A stretch of DNA of 64,000 nt from contig SPDT01000007.1 of the NCBI GenBank assembly GCA_008477525.1, forward strand, positions 4,836,001 to 4,900,000. The letters run 5' to 3'. The stretch is from Hypomyces perniciosus (lineage: Eukaryota > Ascomycota > Sordariomycetes > Hypocreales > Hypocreaceae). The position numbers and the translations under genes were made by a program. This document shows positions 51,484 to 63,363 of this stretch, piece by piece; position 1 is the stretch's first letter; every line of letters begins with the position of its first letter. The notes beneath the pieces were generated by a model. It was given only the letters and a program-made list of their open reading frames with translations, had not been told where the DNA came from and did no database searches.

Positions 51484-52401
51484 TTACATCACGACACCGG
51501 AGTTGCTGGCAATACGCTGAAGGAACGTGTTAGATCGGAATGTGTGGATATCTGGGACGGGTTGTTGAACTTACAGGCCACAGCTCAGCGGCCTCCTTGC
51601 CGACAGGGCCAGTGATGGCAGAGCCCTTCATCTCACCCTTGGGGTTGACGATCTGCGAATATTCAATTAGCCTATACCCAACCAGAACCTGCCCAGACCA
51701 TGCGACGGTCCACGAAATTCCTGAATCGTCGCTCCGAAGTCTGCAGGGCCACCTCGTCGAAGACAGGGCGTAGGGAAGGTTGACGTACAACACCAGCGTT
51801 ATCCTCGAAGTACAGGAAAACACCGTCGAATCGCTTCCAGGGCTTGGATTGCCGGACAATGACGGCGGGGTGGACCTTCTTTCGCAGCTCAGGCTTTCCC
51901 TTCTTGACGGTGGCCATGACCATGTCACCAACACCACCAGCGGGCAATCGGTTCAGGCGGGCACCGATACCCTTGACGGAGATGATGTAGAGGTTTCGGG
52001 CACCCGAGTTGTCGGCGCAGTTCATGACGGCACCGACCGGGAGACCCAGGGTCATCTTGAGCTTGCCACCGGGGGCACCACGACTGCACACAAACACTTT
52101 GTCAGCCCAATGCCCTCATCACAGCTATTTCGAAACCTCCTCCTCGTGTGATTCCATCGATAAAACTTCATATCATTCGTCGCCGGCGAAATTTCGTAAC
52201 CGTAGTTGATCCTTCCGCTGGCAGCATGCATCGCAAGCGATTGATGCCTCGTCGATTCACGGCGAGCAAAGCTGGATCATGGTGCCACAAAAACCAAAAT
52301 TGCTGTCCCCTCCCAAAACCGCCATATCCCCCTCTTGCCCGGCTGATCGCTGCATTTTTCGAGAAAGGTAAATTCAGGGCAACTTACGATAGCTTGGCCA
52401 T
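51484..52401 (-). CDS. RPL23: 60S ribosomal protein uL14 (L23)
   Basis: Exons 52388..52401 (14 nt), 51789..52083, 51575..51652 and 51484..51516 (33 nt) give 139 residues, the usual length. The tiny first exon encodes MAKL plus two bases of Ser. Then [54 protein letters not shown] and [11 protein letters not shown]. Exon 3 gives [20 protein letters not shown], and the last exon [10 protein letters not shown]. uL14 sits on the 60S subunit interface and contacts 18S rRNA in the assembled ribosome. Introns near both ends are common in fungal ribosomal protein genes. Confidence 0.97.
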
Positions 52402-53082
52402 TGTGTCGGAGTGTTTGGGGGCGTTAAGTCGTTAGAAACGTGCCGAGTCGCGGATTGCCGTCGTGAACTGAAGCTTTTCAGGGTAAATTTTCCTATGCGA
52501 TCTGTGGGGTGGGAAACCCTACGAGAAGCGAGTGTTTGTGCACGTGACGATACCAACTTATCGGTGGGGATTGTCTTGGTGAGGGGCCAATGAGAGGCTG
52601 GTCCGTCCGCCTCCTCTTGCGGCTCACCAATTTTAGAAGAATTATCCTGCCCCACCTTATCATCATGATGTCGCAGTCGCGCATTCTCGTGCATTCACTT
52701 CAATGTTGACTTCCGAGACGCATCGCGACAATGCGTATTTCGTCATGACAGGGACGCAGAGATGACCAGTTGACTCGTATCAGTCCATTCGATTTTTCAA
52801 TACTCCCGCTATTGATGACAGAACTATGGGCCAGTCAACCGGAAGGAAAACGGGATATAAAGGCCTCTGTGGTTTTTTACTTGGCTATGCAACAAGCTAT
52901 CGCCGTCCAAATAGGCCACCACAAGTTCCAGCTCGTCCGATCTTTATGTACAGAAGTGTTGGAGAAGTCGTGCTAATTTATTATCATCTCAAAATATTGC
53001 CGGCGACAGGCCAGACATGAACTTCCTCCGAATCTTGACGACTCGAAGCGGTGGCGCTTTGTTGATGATGTCTCCCTGCTGG
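52402..53082. other. Promoter side of the uL14 gene
   Basis: Upstream region of uL14 followed by the end of the small acidic ORF. No further gene seen. Confidence 0.6.
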
Positions 53083-53373
53083 CTATTTTTTCGTGACCTC
53101 ATTGTCCACCACCTCCCAGTCGTCGCCTTCAGATTCGTTGGTATTTGCCTTTTTGGCTTCCTCTTCCTCTTCCTCGACTTGCTCAGTCTCTACATCTCCC
53201 TCGTCGTCGTCTTCCTCCATGTCTCCGTTACCACGCCGCATCAACCTGTCTGCGAGCTCGTCCTCGTCTTCAAGCCATCGGTCCATACAGGGGCTACTAA
53301 CGTTAATATACTGGTCTTGTTGGAATTGGCGTACTACCTCTTACTTTGAATCGTTCTTATCCTTGTCAGCCAT
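53083..53373 (-). CDS. Possible small acidic protein, 79 residues
   Basis: Exons 53345..53373 and 53083..53293, joined by a 51-nt GTAAGA...TAG intron, give 79 residues. It begins MADKDKNDSNPCMDRWLEDE, continues with ADRLMRRGN, then a long run of Glu and Asp, and ends DDWEVVDNEVTKK. I do not recognise a family. In favour: an ATG exon with a good donor, frame-keeping intron and a coherent amphipathic then acidic composition. Against: low complexity, small size and an acceptor choice between two adjacent TAGs. It lies upstream of, and on the same strand as, uL14. Confidence 0.45.
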
Positions 53374-54017
53374 ATTGAGCAGGCCTTGATATTGTCTTGG
53401 ATTGCTGGTGATCTGATTTGATTGATGCTTGTTTACACGCTGCAAAGAATTGAAGCCACCCCCACGTCTTCGTTGGAGGGGGAAGCAGGTCTTCTTAAGC
53501 TTGCTCATTTAGACTGCTGCTAGACTTTTTTTTTTCACGAGGTAGAAGGCTGTTCCAATTGGTATATCTCATCTGCTAATCTGGGAGTATCGTACGGGAC
53601 GATATTGTGACGCAGGATCAAACCGCAACTCGCCAATCACGCCACACCACATCTCCATGCGGCTCTTCCTCCCACGCGTCATGACTGGCCGCGTAATGCG
53701 AAGAAGCGCATCGTGAAAAAGTATGTGGGCGCATTTTCGTCTTGGCCAAACCATAGGGGAAATACAATGGGCTAAAAACTTTACCCATTGCCAACAAAAC
53801 GCTGTTTCGTTGAGAGGCCCCCGGGTTGAGATGGGTTTCTCTAAGAGCCTGCAGGTGATGAAGTCACTCAACTGCGGCCTCTGATAGGGTTGTACAAATT
53901 CCGAGCTCGGTAAAGGTCTAGATTCCCATGTGCTTCATGGTTTGTAGCGGAGTGTCAATACAAGTTACCGAAATTGATTTCGTCATGTTCATTGAAAGGC
54001 TAATATCACATGGCGCG

Positions 54018-54109
54018 GTGATGTACGAAGTAGACTCCGAAGTCCACGGCGTTCCTGAGACCTTAGACCAGTCACGGTGGTCTAGGTGCCTTTATACTTC
54101 GTACATCAC
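54018..54109. repeat. Nested inverted repeat (potential hairpin)
   Basis: GTGATGTACGAAGTA at 54018..54032 is matched perfectly in reverse complement at 54095..54109. Inside, TAGACCA at 54065..54071 pairs with TGGTCTA at 54078..54084, extended imperfectly by ACCT/AGGT. A folded 92-base structure with a 15-bp outer stem is possible. No coding capacity. Confidence 0.6.
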
Positions 54110-54624
54110 GAAGGTTCCGGCTAGTCACAGGTGAAAACAAGCTCTCCAGGGCGTCGGTCCAAAAGATACAAGTCTTGAGAGGGTTCTGATTAGTGGAAGT
54201 GCCTTGCAGTTAGTTAATCTATCATGCTAGGCAAATACTTGTCAGTCTTCAACTGGCTGATGACTATGACCAGACATCCCTGTTCAGACGAACTGACAAT
54301 TTGTATGGCTAAGAGGCTTCTTACTTATCCAGCATGCATATCCCTGTCCGATGGTTTCCTCTTCCTGTCGACGTCATTCGTAGAACAGAATGTAACAACC
54401 CGGCCTGCAGCTTGTTGCCCCTCATTATGTGCGGGGTGAAATGGGAGATGGGGGAATGGACTCTTTTTTTTCTTTTTCATAGGAGAAGATGTGCATTTCA
54501 ACTTCTTGTCACAGACTTTCATGTCCCGCATCAATGGAAGTTCAATGCATTTAGGTACAGTGTAAGTACTACCTGGAAGAGACGAGTGGGGGCCAAAAAG
54601 AAGACCAAAACACATAGATAGGCT

Positions 54625-54821
54625 AATAGGTGGTTAACTGGCAGAGTATTCGGAACTTTTTGCTGTTGTATCATAGTAGTGTATGGAGTAAACGACCGCT
54701 GGATGAAAGTCAGCTATAACAATGAGATTTATCTGTAGCAATAAGAGAAATAGTTGTGGTAATTAGAGTTATTAGCTGTGGCAATGTACATAGATGTAGA
54801 TGTTTTATTGCCACCCGCTTG
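54625..54821. repeat. Dispersed short repeat, copy B (MITE-like)
   Basis: Same orientation as copy A at 5966..6140, and collinear with it in three blocks ending with a 21-base block at 54801..54821 that differs from copy A at one base. Left end AATAGGTGG resembles the reverse complement of the right end (AAGCGGGTGG). The middle is longer than in copy A by about 20 bases. Confidence 0.5.
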
Positions 54822-55899
54822 AGAGGTCCGGAGACCGACGGAAAGGTGGAGCATGGCTTCGGAGGTGCCCCGCAACCGACATTTCTCCTGCACCGACAAC
54901 GTTTATATGCTACCGGCCACTAGGGTCTATCTATTATGAAGTATTACGAGTGTATTCCAAACGTCATCCAACTGACAGCATTCGAAGCCAGATGACTTGA
55001 CAAACACTTTGATAAGGGAGGACGGTCTCGGCGCGCCCGATATCAAGAACGAACGGGCCAAGAACGCTACACGCGCAACTACAAGTTAAAAACGACTTAT
55101 TGGGTCTCAAATAAAGCTATGGCAAGCAAGGCTGATAGGGCTGCACATTGCTGTTGGTGGTGGTGTCGGAGCCAACCATATGAAAGGAGAGCGCGGATGG
55201 ATATTGGTCGGTCTGGATAGGGCATGGAACGAACTGAAGTAGTAGTGCTAGTAGTGGCACAAAACTCAGTTGGTCGGAAAGCCATCCTCTCCGATTACCA
55301 GTATGCTATGAGGCTTCATGATAACAAGCTCGTCATCAGTGCGGCCGGGAGGGCACCGTCGCATCCGTTTGAGCTGGCCTGCCAGGTGCATGCTTTCTTT
55401 CATCGTCATAGGCTCGTTCTCGATGCTGTAAGGGACAGAAAAGTGTAGACTGTGCGGAACGGACAGGCCGGAGCCGTGGCTAAACACGTTTATTAGTGGC
55501 TGGACCGAGTATGCCAATTAGTCACCAAATGGCTCTAAAACGAGATCTGTTAATCCCGTAAAAATCCCCGCCTGCGATCAACCTGGGCGCTGAGACGTAA
55601 GAGCCCCCACTTAAGAGGTTCAGCCCAGAGCCTGTCCCGCTCGTCATTACCCATTGCATTGCAACTTTTTTGTCTTCTATCATGTTCAACTGAATTTGCC
55701 AAGTCGCATATTATTGAGCGTCATACCGGCAATTGCGACGTCGGGCTGGCTCGATATTAGTACGCCTTACCATCCGCGCGATCTCGGACCACCTGCAGGT
55801 GATGTTCCGCTGTCAGATGATCGACTCGCACCCGAGTCCTGCGCCATTAGTCTTCGGAGCCCTCGCACTTTGCTATCCTCCTCGAATGCGCGACTAAAG

Positions 55900-58871
55900 A
55901 TGTCGACCCCGTTTGACTTCAATAGTATGGCTGAGCGCCAGGACGCTCTTACGCCCTCTGTTCCATCGCCGCAATCCCAAGGCAGACAGGAAACGATCTC
56001 TTCACCAACGCACCATTCGAGCAATGTCACCGTTTACCAGACGACTGGACCGGACGCTCATACCGGCCCAGCCCTGGCTCCTGGGGGTTCAGGGGCTCCT
56101 CTCTTGAATCCTAGGTCCTGTGTGACATGCCGCCGTCGCAAGGTGCGCTGCGACAAGCAGATGCCATGCTCCAACTGCCGGCGCGCTCTGATCCCTTGTG
56201 TCTTCCCAGCGCCCGGTCGCGCTCCGCGCCAACCTCGACCCAAAGATCCGAATGCGCCTCCAAAGACTACGAGCCAGCGAGAGGTGGAGCTGGTCAAGCG
56301 GTTGAAGAAGCTGGAAGGGATAGTGGAAGAGCTGAGCGGACAGATCGAAATTGATGCTGGGGCCAGGCTTCCATCGGCGGCCGGCTCGCCCGGTCAAGCG
56401 CATTCTACAACCGGCGGCACGCCGAATGCCCAAAGACACCCATCCAGCAGTCTAGATACGCTTATCACTAATAATTCAAGCCCTAGGGATAATGACTCCA
56501 TCGGCGACGGCAGCGAATGCGTGAAGAGAAGGGACATTCATAAACAGTTCGGGCGGCTGGTATTAGATGATACCAAAGGAACCACACGATACGTCAGCAG
56601 TGGATTCTGGTCCAAATTAAACGACGAGGTTGGTTTCTCTGCGTGATCTGGACGCCACATTGCGCGCGGTTGGAGCTGACAGAATATGGTAGCTGGATGC
56701 GATTCGTGAGGAGACACAAAAGCTTACCGACGAGGATGCCGATGATTCCGATTATGAGGGGACACCTACAGATTCGCCTGCCACAGTAGTAGGCTCATTT
56801 CATGATCACCATGCTTTCATCCTAGGATATCGGTCGGCAGATGTCCAGCTCCAAAAGTGTCATCCATTGCCGTCTCATGCTGCGTTCTTGTGGTCCGTAT
56901 ATCAGGAAAACGTCGACCCCTTGGTCAAAATCCTACATCTTCCGACAGCTGAGATTTTACTGCGCGACGCTCGAAAGAATCCCGAAAGGCTTACTCCGAG
57001 TAATGAGGCCCTGGTTTTTGCCATTTACTACGGTGCTATTGTCTCTCTGGAGCCAGAAGAAGTAGGCTCCATTAATAAAGCAATGTTCTCATAATGGAAA
57101 TGCAGGTTAACAGAACTTCTTGTAACAGGTCCAAAGAAACTTCCGCACCAGCAAGGATGAGTTGGTGTCGCAATATCGATTCGCCTTGGAGCAGTGTCTT
57201 GCCAAGGCGAACTTCTTGGCGACCTCGGATCTCACTGTTGTTCAAGCCTTCACCGTCTTCCTAATTGTTGTCAGACGACATGACGAAAGTCGGTTTTGTT
57301 GGTCTCTAACAGGCTTGCTGATTCGAATTGCACAAGGCATGGGTCTTCATCGCGATGGAACCAACTTCGGGCTATCTCCCTTTGAGACAGAGATGAGACG
57401 ACGCCTTTGGTGGGCGATTATGACCCTGGATCTCCGGTCCGCAGAGGAGTTAGGCTCTGATATGACAGTCGGCGACCGTAGCTTTGACACTCACATGCCG
57501 ACCAATATAAACGACGCAGACATCAGTCCCACGAGTACCGAATTCCCAGAGGCACGGGAGGGAAGATCGGACTGTGCAGTCTCGCTAGTGAGATATGAAG
57601 TATGCGACTTGGCAAGACGTCTACTCAATGCGTCTTCTGCCAATGCGTCACTTTGCCCCAGGATTGAAGAGAGCACAGTGGCAGAGAAGGAACGCATGAT
57701 CATCGATTTATACCAACGAGTTGAGCACATGTTTCTTAGACATGTTGTCAGCGAATTGGATGCCTTATACTGGGTTGCGGCAGTGATTACTCGCATCATA
57801 ATGGGGAAGATGTGTCTTGTCATCTACCAGCAAATGCTCTTCCCAGGCTCCGAACACGAACTATCGGAGGAAATCCGCGAGCGCATCTACATTGCTGCGA
57901 TCGAGGTGATTGAGTACAACCACAAGCTGAACACTGACCCCAGATGTAAGCAATACCGCTGGCTATTCAAGACGTATACAAATTGGCACGCTATCGCTTA
58001 TACACTTATCGAAACCTGCCGGCGCCCGTGGACGGCCCTCGTTGAACGTGGCTGGGAGGCATTAAATGGCTACGACACGGATCCGGTTGAATATGCCAGG
58101 AGAACCGACCACGCCGCCGTCTTCCTTCCACTGCGCAGGCTGTTTATCAGAGCTAGAAGGCATCGTGAATCGGAGCTTTTACGTCTCAGGGCTGACCCTG
58201 ATGAAGTCCGCCAGTTGGATTTCTCAGAGCGAATGAACCCTGCACATGCACGATTTGGACCTGTTCCTGGTGCAGAGAATAGGATGGAGGAAGTCAGGGG
58301 GAAGTGGCGAGTGTTGGTTTGCCCAGATGGTGCCAGCCCTGTCCCGTTCCCCTCGCGTCTACAGACTCCAATGAACCCCCTTGCATGCAAGGAGCCCTCG
58401 CCATCACACCTTCAACCTTCTCAGCATGTCCCAGCATCGGCTGGTAACAATAATCGACCCCCCATGGGTCTCTCAGATGTCACCATGGAATACATGAATG
58501 AATTCATGAATCAGCCAAGCTTCACCATGGCTGAGCTATGGTCGGTAAACCAAGTGGGCATGAGCACGGCATCTGATGTCAACAATTTGGATATTTCCAC
58601 CAATACGACAGGCTCCACAGCTCCTCAAAGTCAGCCGTCTGCGAGTGATGTCTTGCGACAGCAGGCACTGCTACTACGAACACAGCCTCCAAAGGATGAT
58701 CATGTGCCACCATATCTTTGGTCTGACCCGTTTACATCGGTGAATATGAGGTTTGAGGACAAATCCGGAGAAGATTTGGATATGTTGGGGGATGACTTCA
58801 ACTGGCATGATTGGAGTCAGAGCATTCGAGGCCTGGAAATGGATAGCACAAACTCTGGGAAAGGCTGGTGA
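55900..58871 (+). CDS. C6 zinc-cluster transcription factor
   Basis: Exons 55900..56628, 56693..57061 and 57129..58871 give 946 residues. The first intron has a weak GTTGGT donor, but joining keeps SKLNDELDAIREE in frame. After a Ser/Pro/Gln-rich N-terminus, a Zn2Cys6 cluster reads CVTCRRRKVRCDKQMPCSNC with a last Cys in LIPC (spacing 2-6-5-2-6), then a basic linker and a short coiled coil (LVKRLKKLEGIVEEL). The fungal-specific transcription factor domain follows: ANFLATSDLTVVQAF, SLTGLLIRIAQGMGLHRDG, EMRRRLWWAIMTLDLRSAEE. The C-terminal ~150 residues are Ser/Gln/Pro-rich and acidic, likely activating. Such factors bind CGG-type sites as dimers. Its targets are unknown; no metabolic cluster adjoins it. 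Confidence 0.92.
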
Positions 58872-59505
58872 CCTCAATCAGGTCTGTTGTTTCGTGACTA
58901 TCATCGCGCAGTTGCATGACTGGAGAATAGAAGGATATGAATTGGAGTATTTAGGCAATCTTTTTGATACCCTAGGCGGGTGCGGTGGTTCTTATGGGGT
59001 ATACACATGTGATCGACGATTTCCACTCTATGTCTAATGGTACTATTATGTTATTTTCCGATTCGTTAATACTCATGATTGAGTAGAAGCCGTAAATGAA
59101 CAACCCTGTAACTGCTCTGTATTATGTATATCCAAACCAACCACTCTGGACTGGGAATACGATTGACAATGCAAAAACAAACGAAAACAGAGACATTCTT
59201 AAAAAAACACGCCCTAAATAATGACAATACCGTTTACAGTGCTACAAACAAAACCAATTATTATTAGTTCGTATGTGAACAGCTATTTTCCCGAACTTCG
59301 TCACAATTCAACTCCAGGGTAGCGCGCATGGATTATAGGTCATGTGATCCATCACGTTGCGATAAGATTATGAAAGTTGCTTATCGCATGAGCCCAAAAG
59401 CTTATCGCAGTTGCCTAGGTAGGGGAGTAGGTGGACGATTGGATGTCTTCAGACAACTTTATCCTCCAGCTCCCTTGAATCATAATTCCTCACTATTCCA
59501 ACGCC
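58872..59505. promoter_or_regulatory. Spacer and Cactin promoter
   Basis: 3' region of the C6 factor and promoter of Cactin. No gene seen; the right side carries three GCGATAAG-type sites. Confidence 0.6.
59357..59409. promoter_or_regulatory. Three GCGATAAG/CTTATCGC sites upstream of Cactin
   Basis: TTGCGATAAG at 59357..59366, then inverted GCTTATCGCA at 59379..59388 and again at 59400..59409. The last two are exactly 21 bases apart. The first two form a hairpin-capable pair. They lie about 100-150 bases before the Cactin start, a usual place for activator sites. Confidence 0.5.
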
Positions 59506-61168
59506 ATGGACCCTGGACGTCGGGCAAGGATTGCTGACTCGAAAGCCTCTGGCAGCCGGGACATCACTGCACCACGGGTTGATTCCAGCAGTCGCATATC
59601 CAAGCCAGCTCGACCAGGCCCGTCAACAGCTTCTCGCAATGCCGCCAAATACCTTTCGCAAGATGAGCAATCTCGACAGTTCGTAGCCGACGAAGACAAG
59701 TTCGTGTTGAAGCAATCCAAGAAAAAAGCCGACATTCGGGTTCGCGAAGGCCGGGCGAAGCCCATCGATTTTCTTGCCTTCAACTTGAGGTTCATCGACT
59801 TGGAACGCGATGTCTTCGATGATGACGATGGTGATGATGAGATTGAGGTGGCATCTCCTTCAAAAGTTATCCAAGATCTGGCCTCGGCCGCGCAACTTGC
59901 AGAACTCGACTCGGATATTGCATCTTACCACATCCTCGAAACAGACTCTAGAAACAGGCAATACTGGGAGGCCTTGCGAACGCTTTGTGCAGACCAGAAA
60001 GTGAAGCTCGATCCGCAGGGACACGAGGGGAGAGTAGTGAGTAGCGTTGCGGGTGATATCGACAAGATCTTGGCGCCAAAGACATACGAGCAACTCGAAG
60101 CTCTCGAGAAGCAGATCAAAGCGAAGTTGCGGTCGAACGAGGATATCGATACCGACTACTGGGAGCAGCTATTACGGAGCCTCAACGTTTGGAAGGCGAA
60201 GGCAATCCTCTCTCAGATAACGGATGAGATCAACAAGAAAAGAAGCGATCGTCTGACAGAACGTGGATCTGAACCGGCCAGAGGTTCCAAGCAGGCTAAC
60301 GCTTCGTCGACGAGCAACTTGACTGGCGCATCAACTTCGCCAGACTCTTCAAGGGCGACGGACCTAGCCCAGACTGGAAACGAAGACGTCTCCCAGGCTA
60401 CAATGGCCTTGTACGATCGAGAAGCCGCCCGTGGTGTGTCTGAGAACGAAGAAATCTTTGCGGCCGAAGAGGCCGTACCTGGTAGTTCGAAACCTCAATG
60501 GACTGAAAACTACCGCGCACGTAAGCCTCGCTATTTCAACAGAGTTCAGATGGGCTACGAATGGAACAAATACAACCAGACACACTATGACCACGACAAC
60601 CCACCGCCGAAGGTTGTGCAGGGATACAAGTTCAACATTTTCTATCCGGATTTGGTTGACAAGACCAAGGCGCCGACCTTCAAGATCATTCGCGAGCACG
60701 GAAGAAGACGAGGGGAATCCTTTGCTGCAGCTGGCAAAGAAGACACATGCCTTATCCGGTTCATCGCTGGACCTCCGTACGAGGACATTGCATTCCGCAT
60801 CGTTGATCGCGAATGGGACTACAGCGCGAAAAAGGAGCGAGGCTTCAAGAGCTCCTTTGACAAGGTACGTTGCCTCTCGTATTATCATCCATTGCTATGC
60901 TCTCGTCGCTTTGGCCCGGTCCTCCCGTTTCAGCGCCACCATAACGCCACAAACTTGGGACAGCCGCCATCCGCGCGGTTCTGTTGGTTCAAGTCCGCAT
61001 CACCCTTGACCCTGTCAGACTAACAATGACAACCATCTCATATAGGGCATTCTACAGTTGCATTTTCAGTTCAAAAAGGTAAGTGGAAACTTGCATCCAA
61101 GCGAATGCGAACTCAAGGGGAATGCGTCATGACTGACATGTCATATGAAGATTTTTTACAGAAAGTAA
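59506..61168 (+). CDS. Cactin, spliceosome-associated protein
   Basis: Exons 59506..60864, 61046..61078 (33 nt) and 61151..61168 (18 nt) give 469 residues. Mid-region RVREGRAKPIDFLAFNLRF and the conserved mid domain (YWEALRTLCADQ, LRSNEDIDTDYWEQLL) are followed by the highly conserved C-terminus: MGYEWNKYNQTHYDHDNPPP, VVQGYKFNIFYPDL, DTCLIRFIAGPPYEDIAF, FDK-GILQLHFQFKK-IFYRK. The last intron ends in AAG, chosen because only this acceptor yields the expected short IFYRK ending and stop. Cactin is a nuclear protein linked to pre-mRNA splicing in yeasts and animals. The N-terminus is shorter than in animals, lacking the long Arg/Ser-rich arm. Confidence 0.92.
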
Positions 61169-62682
61169 ACCTGCCGCAGGGCGTGCTTCGGGTGCTCCGT
61201 GCCCCCCACGCATTGTCTCGCCCTAATGAGCATGATTTGACGCCAGAGACCTTTTCAGCTCCCAATGCCAAGGTGAAGGGAAGCAAGGCCAATACCCCCA
61301 TGGAAACAAAAAAGAATAACCCACAGGCCGGTGGAATAATAAAGAATACCATGGAGCCAATGACGACGAAAGGACCGCCGTGTTTTGGTGGTTCACGGGC
61401 CGTGATGCCCATCATCTATCTGTTTTCCATGTTTTCCATACATAGCGTCTCAAACCCAGACCGACTACTAATAGTGCTCCCTTGACCAACGTCTTTGTAC
61501 AACTGTGCTGGAACATCAGCGCTTCGTCTTTCCACAGCCGATCTGCCCTTCAGACTGAGGCCCCACTTCTGTGCTAGAGTGTTTCCCGAAGAACACGGCA
61601 GATGGATGTTTCGGGATCCCCATGACAATGAGCTTTGCTACGCAGGTGACTGACAACTACGCCTTCCGGATGTACTACGTTGACGGGTTTCTGGAAGGTC
61701 GGCTGACGCTCGAAAGCGGGCCTACTGAAGGGAGGGGCGGGAGTGAAGAGTGAGTGAATGGTCGGTCATACGTGAGATTTATTCGCTAGAGCATGGATCT
61801 ATGCGGGACGAATGGCAATCAAACTTGAGGATTGATGCAGTCACGCTCGCCTACAACAGCTGCTTCCAGCCTTGTTTCCCGGTTCTGATCTTAGAGAGTG
61901 GAGCTATGGAGCGTTCCTGGTTCCCCGGCCCCCGGCGGCCCCCCCAAACCACGGTGATGATCTGCATGATGGAAACTTCCATGGAAGCCCACCGCTCTGT
62001 GATTTTGCAGTGGGCGAGGGTATGGCTTCTAGATCGCAGCGGCTGAAGATGATTCCACTTTGCCGTGGACGGTGACGCCGTGGGCTGCAAGCTGCCGCTC
62101 CAGAAATACCTCTCACCTTGCGGACGAAGGCAGAAGCTGACTGGGATTATGTTCGAGTGATATTCAGCCCACGGGAGGGAAACAACGGAGGTGCATCCCC
62201 TAGGTACTTGCTAGAGCCCGCGATTGAATAGTTGTCAGATGACGCATGGCAACAAGAGCTGTTTTCCATTCACTACCCGCCACCAATGAGGCCATTTTCA
62301 GAGGGTTTTTTTTTTGCTTCTCTCATATGAAGTTACACACGCTCATCGCCCGGACCACTACCGGCCATCCCATCCCACATCCACTTGGCATCGTTTCGAC
62401 GAACCCTGTCAAAGTCGTTCAAGAAGTACATAACTAGGTGCCTCCAAAACAGGAGAGAAGGGGTGTGGCAGCCAAAAAGAACTGGCGTATGCTTGGCCTA
62501 TGACATGTATACGAGTGCGACACCACGATGCTGGCGGACCCTGGATTTCCTATTTGGACATCTGATACATAGTGCCCCATTGGAGAGATCCGATGGCTTG
62601 CTAGGTAGATCGGCCGGTCGTCTGGGGAGCCGTTTGTCCCATGCACAAGAGATGTGTACCTGACGGTACATGCCACACATGT

Positions 62683-62729
<47 letters not shown>

Positions 62730-63363
62730 ACATACACACACACATCTTTTCCTCCACAGCGCACATACACACAATGAGAGGCGTGCACAAGAAGCTATGC
62801 GCGGATGCTTCTGCGCACCGGGCCACCCATGGGGGGAAAGGGCTTAGATAGGCAGCCCTTTTGATATGGTGTGTCCGATTTTGTCTTGGCCCACCCCCCT
62901 TGGTAAGTCGATCTGAAATCCATCTATCTGTACACGGGCGGGAGTTTACCCTTGTAAGAAGCGGATAGGACTCTGAGGCTTCTGGCCCTATGGGGAGAAC
63001 ACCTTTATCATCAGCTGTCTCTCCGCCTTCTGACTTGCCTGTTTTTCCTTCAGAGCACTTCTTGTTTTAAACCGCTTGGACAAACAAGAACGTTGGATGT
63101 CATCTTCGCCCTGTTCTTTTTTTGCCTATATTCATTGTCATCCCGTCCGCGCTCCGTTCTCTTATCCGCGTGTCATCCTGTTGTTCTTGTGATACTCTGC
63201 TGCCTCCACTTACATATCTACTTGGTTCGACTCTCCCATCACCTGCCCCTGGCAGCTTTGTTACGACACCAGCTCTGTTTCGGTCAGGTCACTGAGCGAT
63301 CACAAAAACCAGCTTTGCGACCCGCCCCATCTGGCCTTTGCCTCCTAACTCCGCCATCTACCC
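61169..63363. other. 2.2 kb spacer before the last gene
   Basis: No gene seen. 3' region of Cactin, a T run near 62305, a CA microsatellite, and from 63050 a CT-rich leader-like stretch that leads into the partial gene. Confidence 0.6.
62687..62743 (+). repeat. (AC)n microsatellite
   Basis: About 20 AC units to 62729, then a CATACACACACACA tail. Non-coding. Confidence 0.95.

Larger units (their letters stand above)
53374..55899. other. 2.5 kb gene-poor stretch upstream of the C6 factor
   Basis: No coding pattern with family motifs. Holds a nested inverted repeat (54018..54109), the second dispersed repeat copy (54625..54821) and the promoter of the transcription factor. A frame running from 55654 into the factor's start lacks conserved features and is treated as leader. 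Confidence 0.55.

Noticed and set aside
55654..55899. In-frame N-terminal extension of the C6 factor starting at 55654
   Set aside because: The added residues are not typical of the family, and the ATG at 55900 (MSTPFDFNSM) begins the usual Ser/Pro-rich N-terminus; treated as leader.
62434..62850. Cys/Val-rich frames across the microsatellite
   Set aside because: Translations of the AC repeat in several frames; no real gene.
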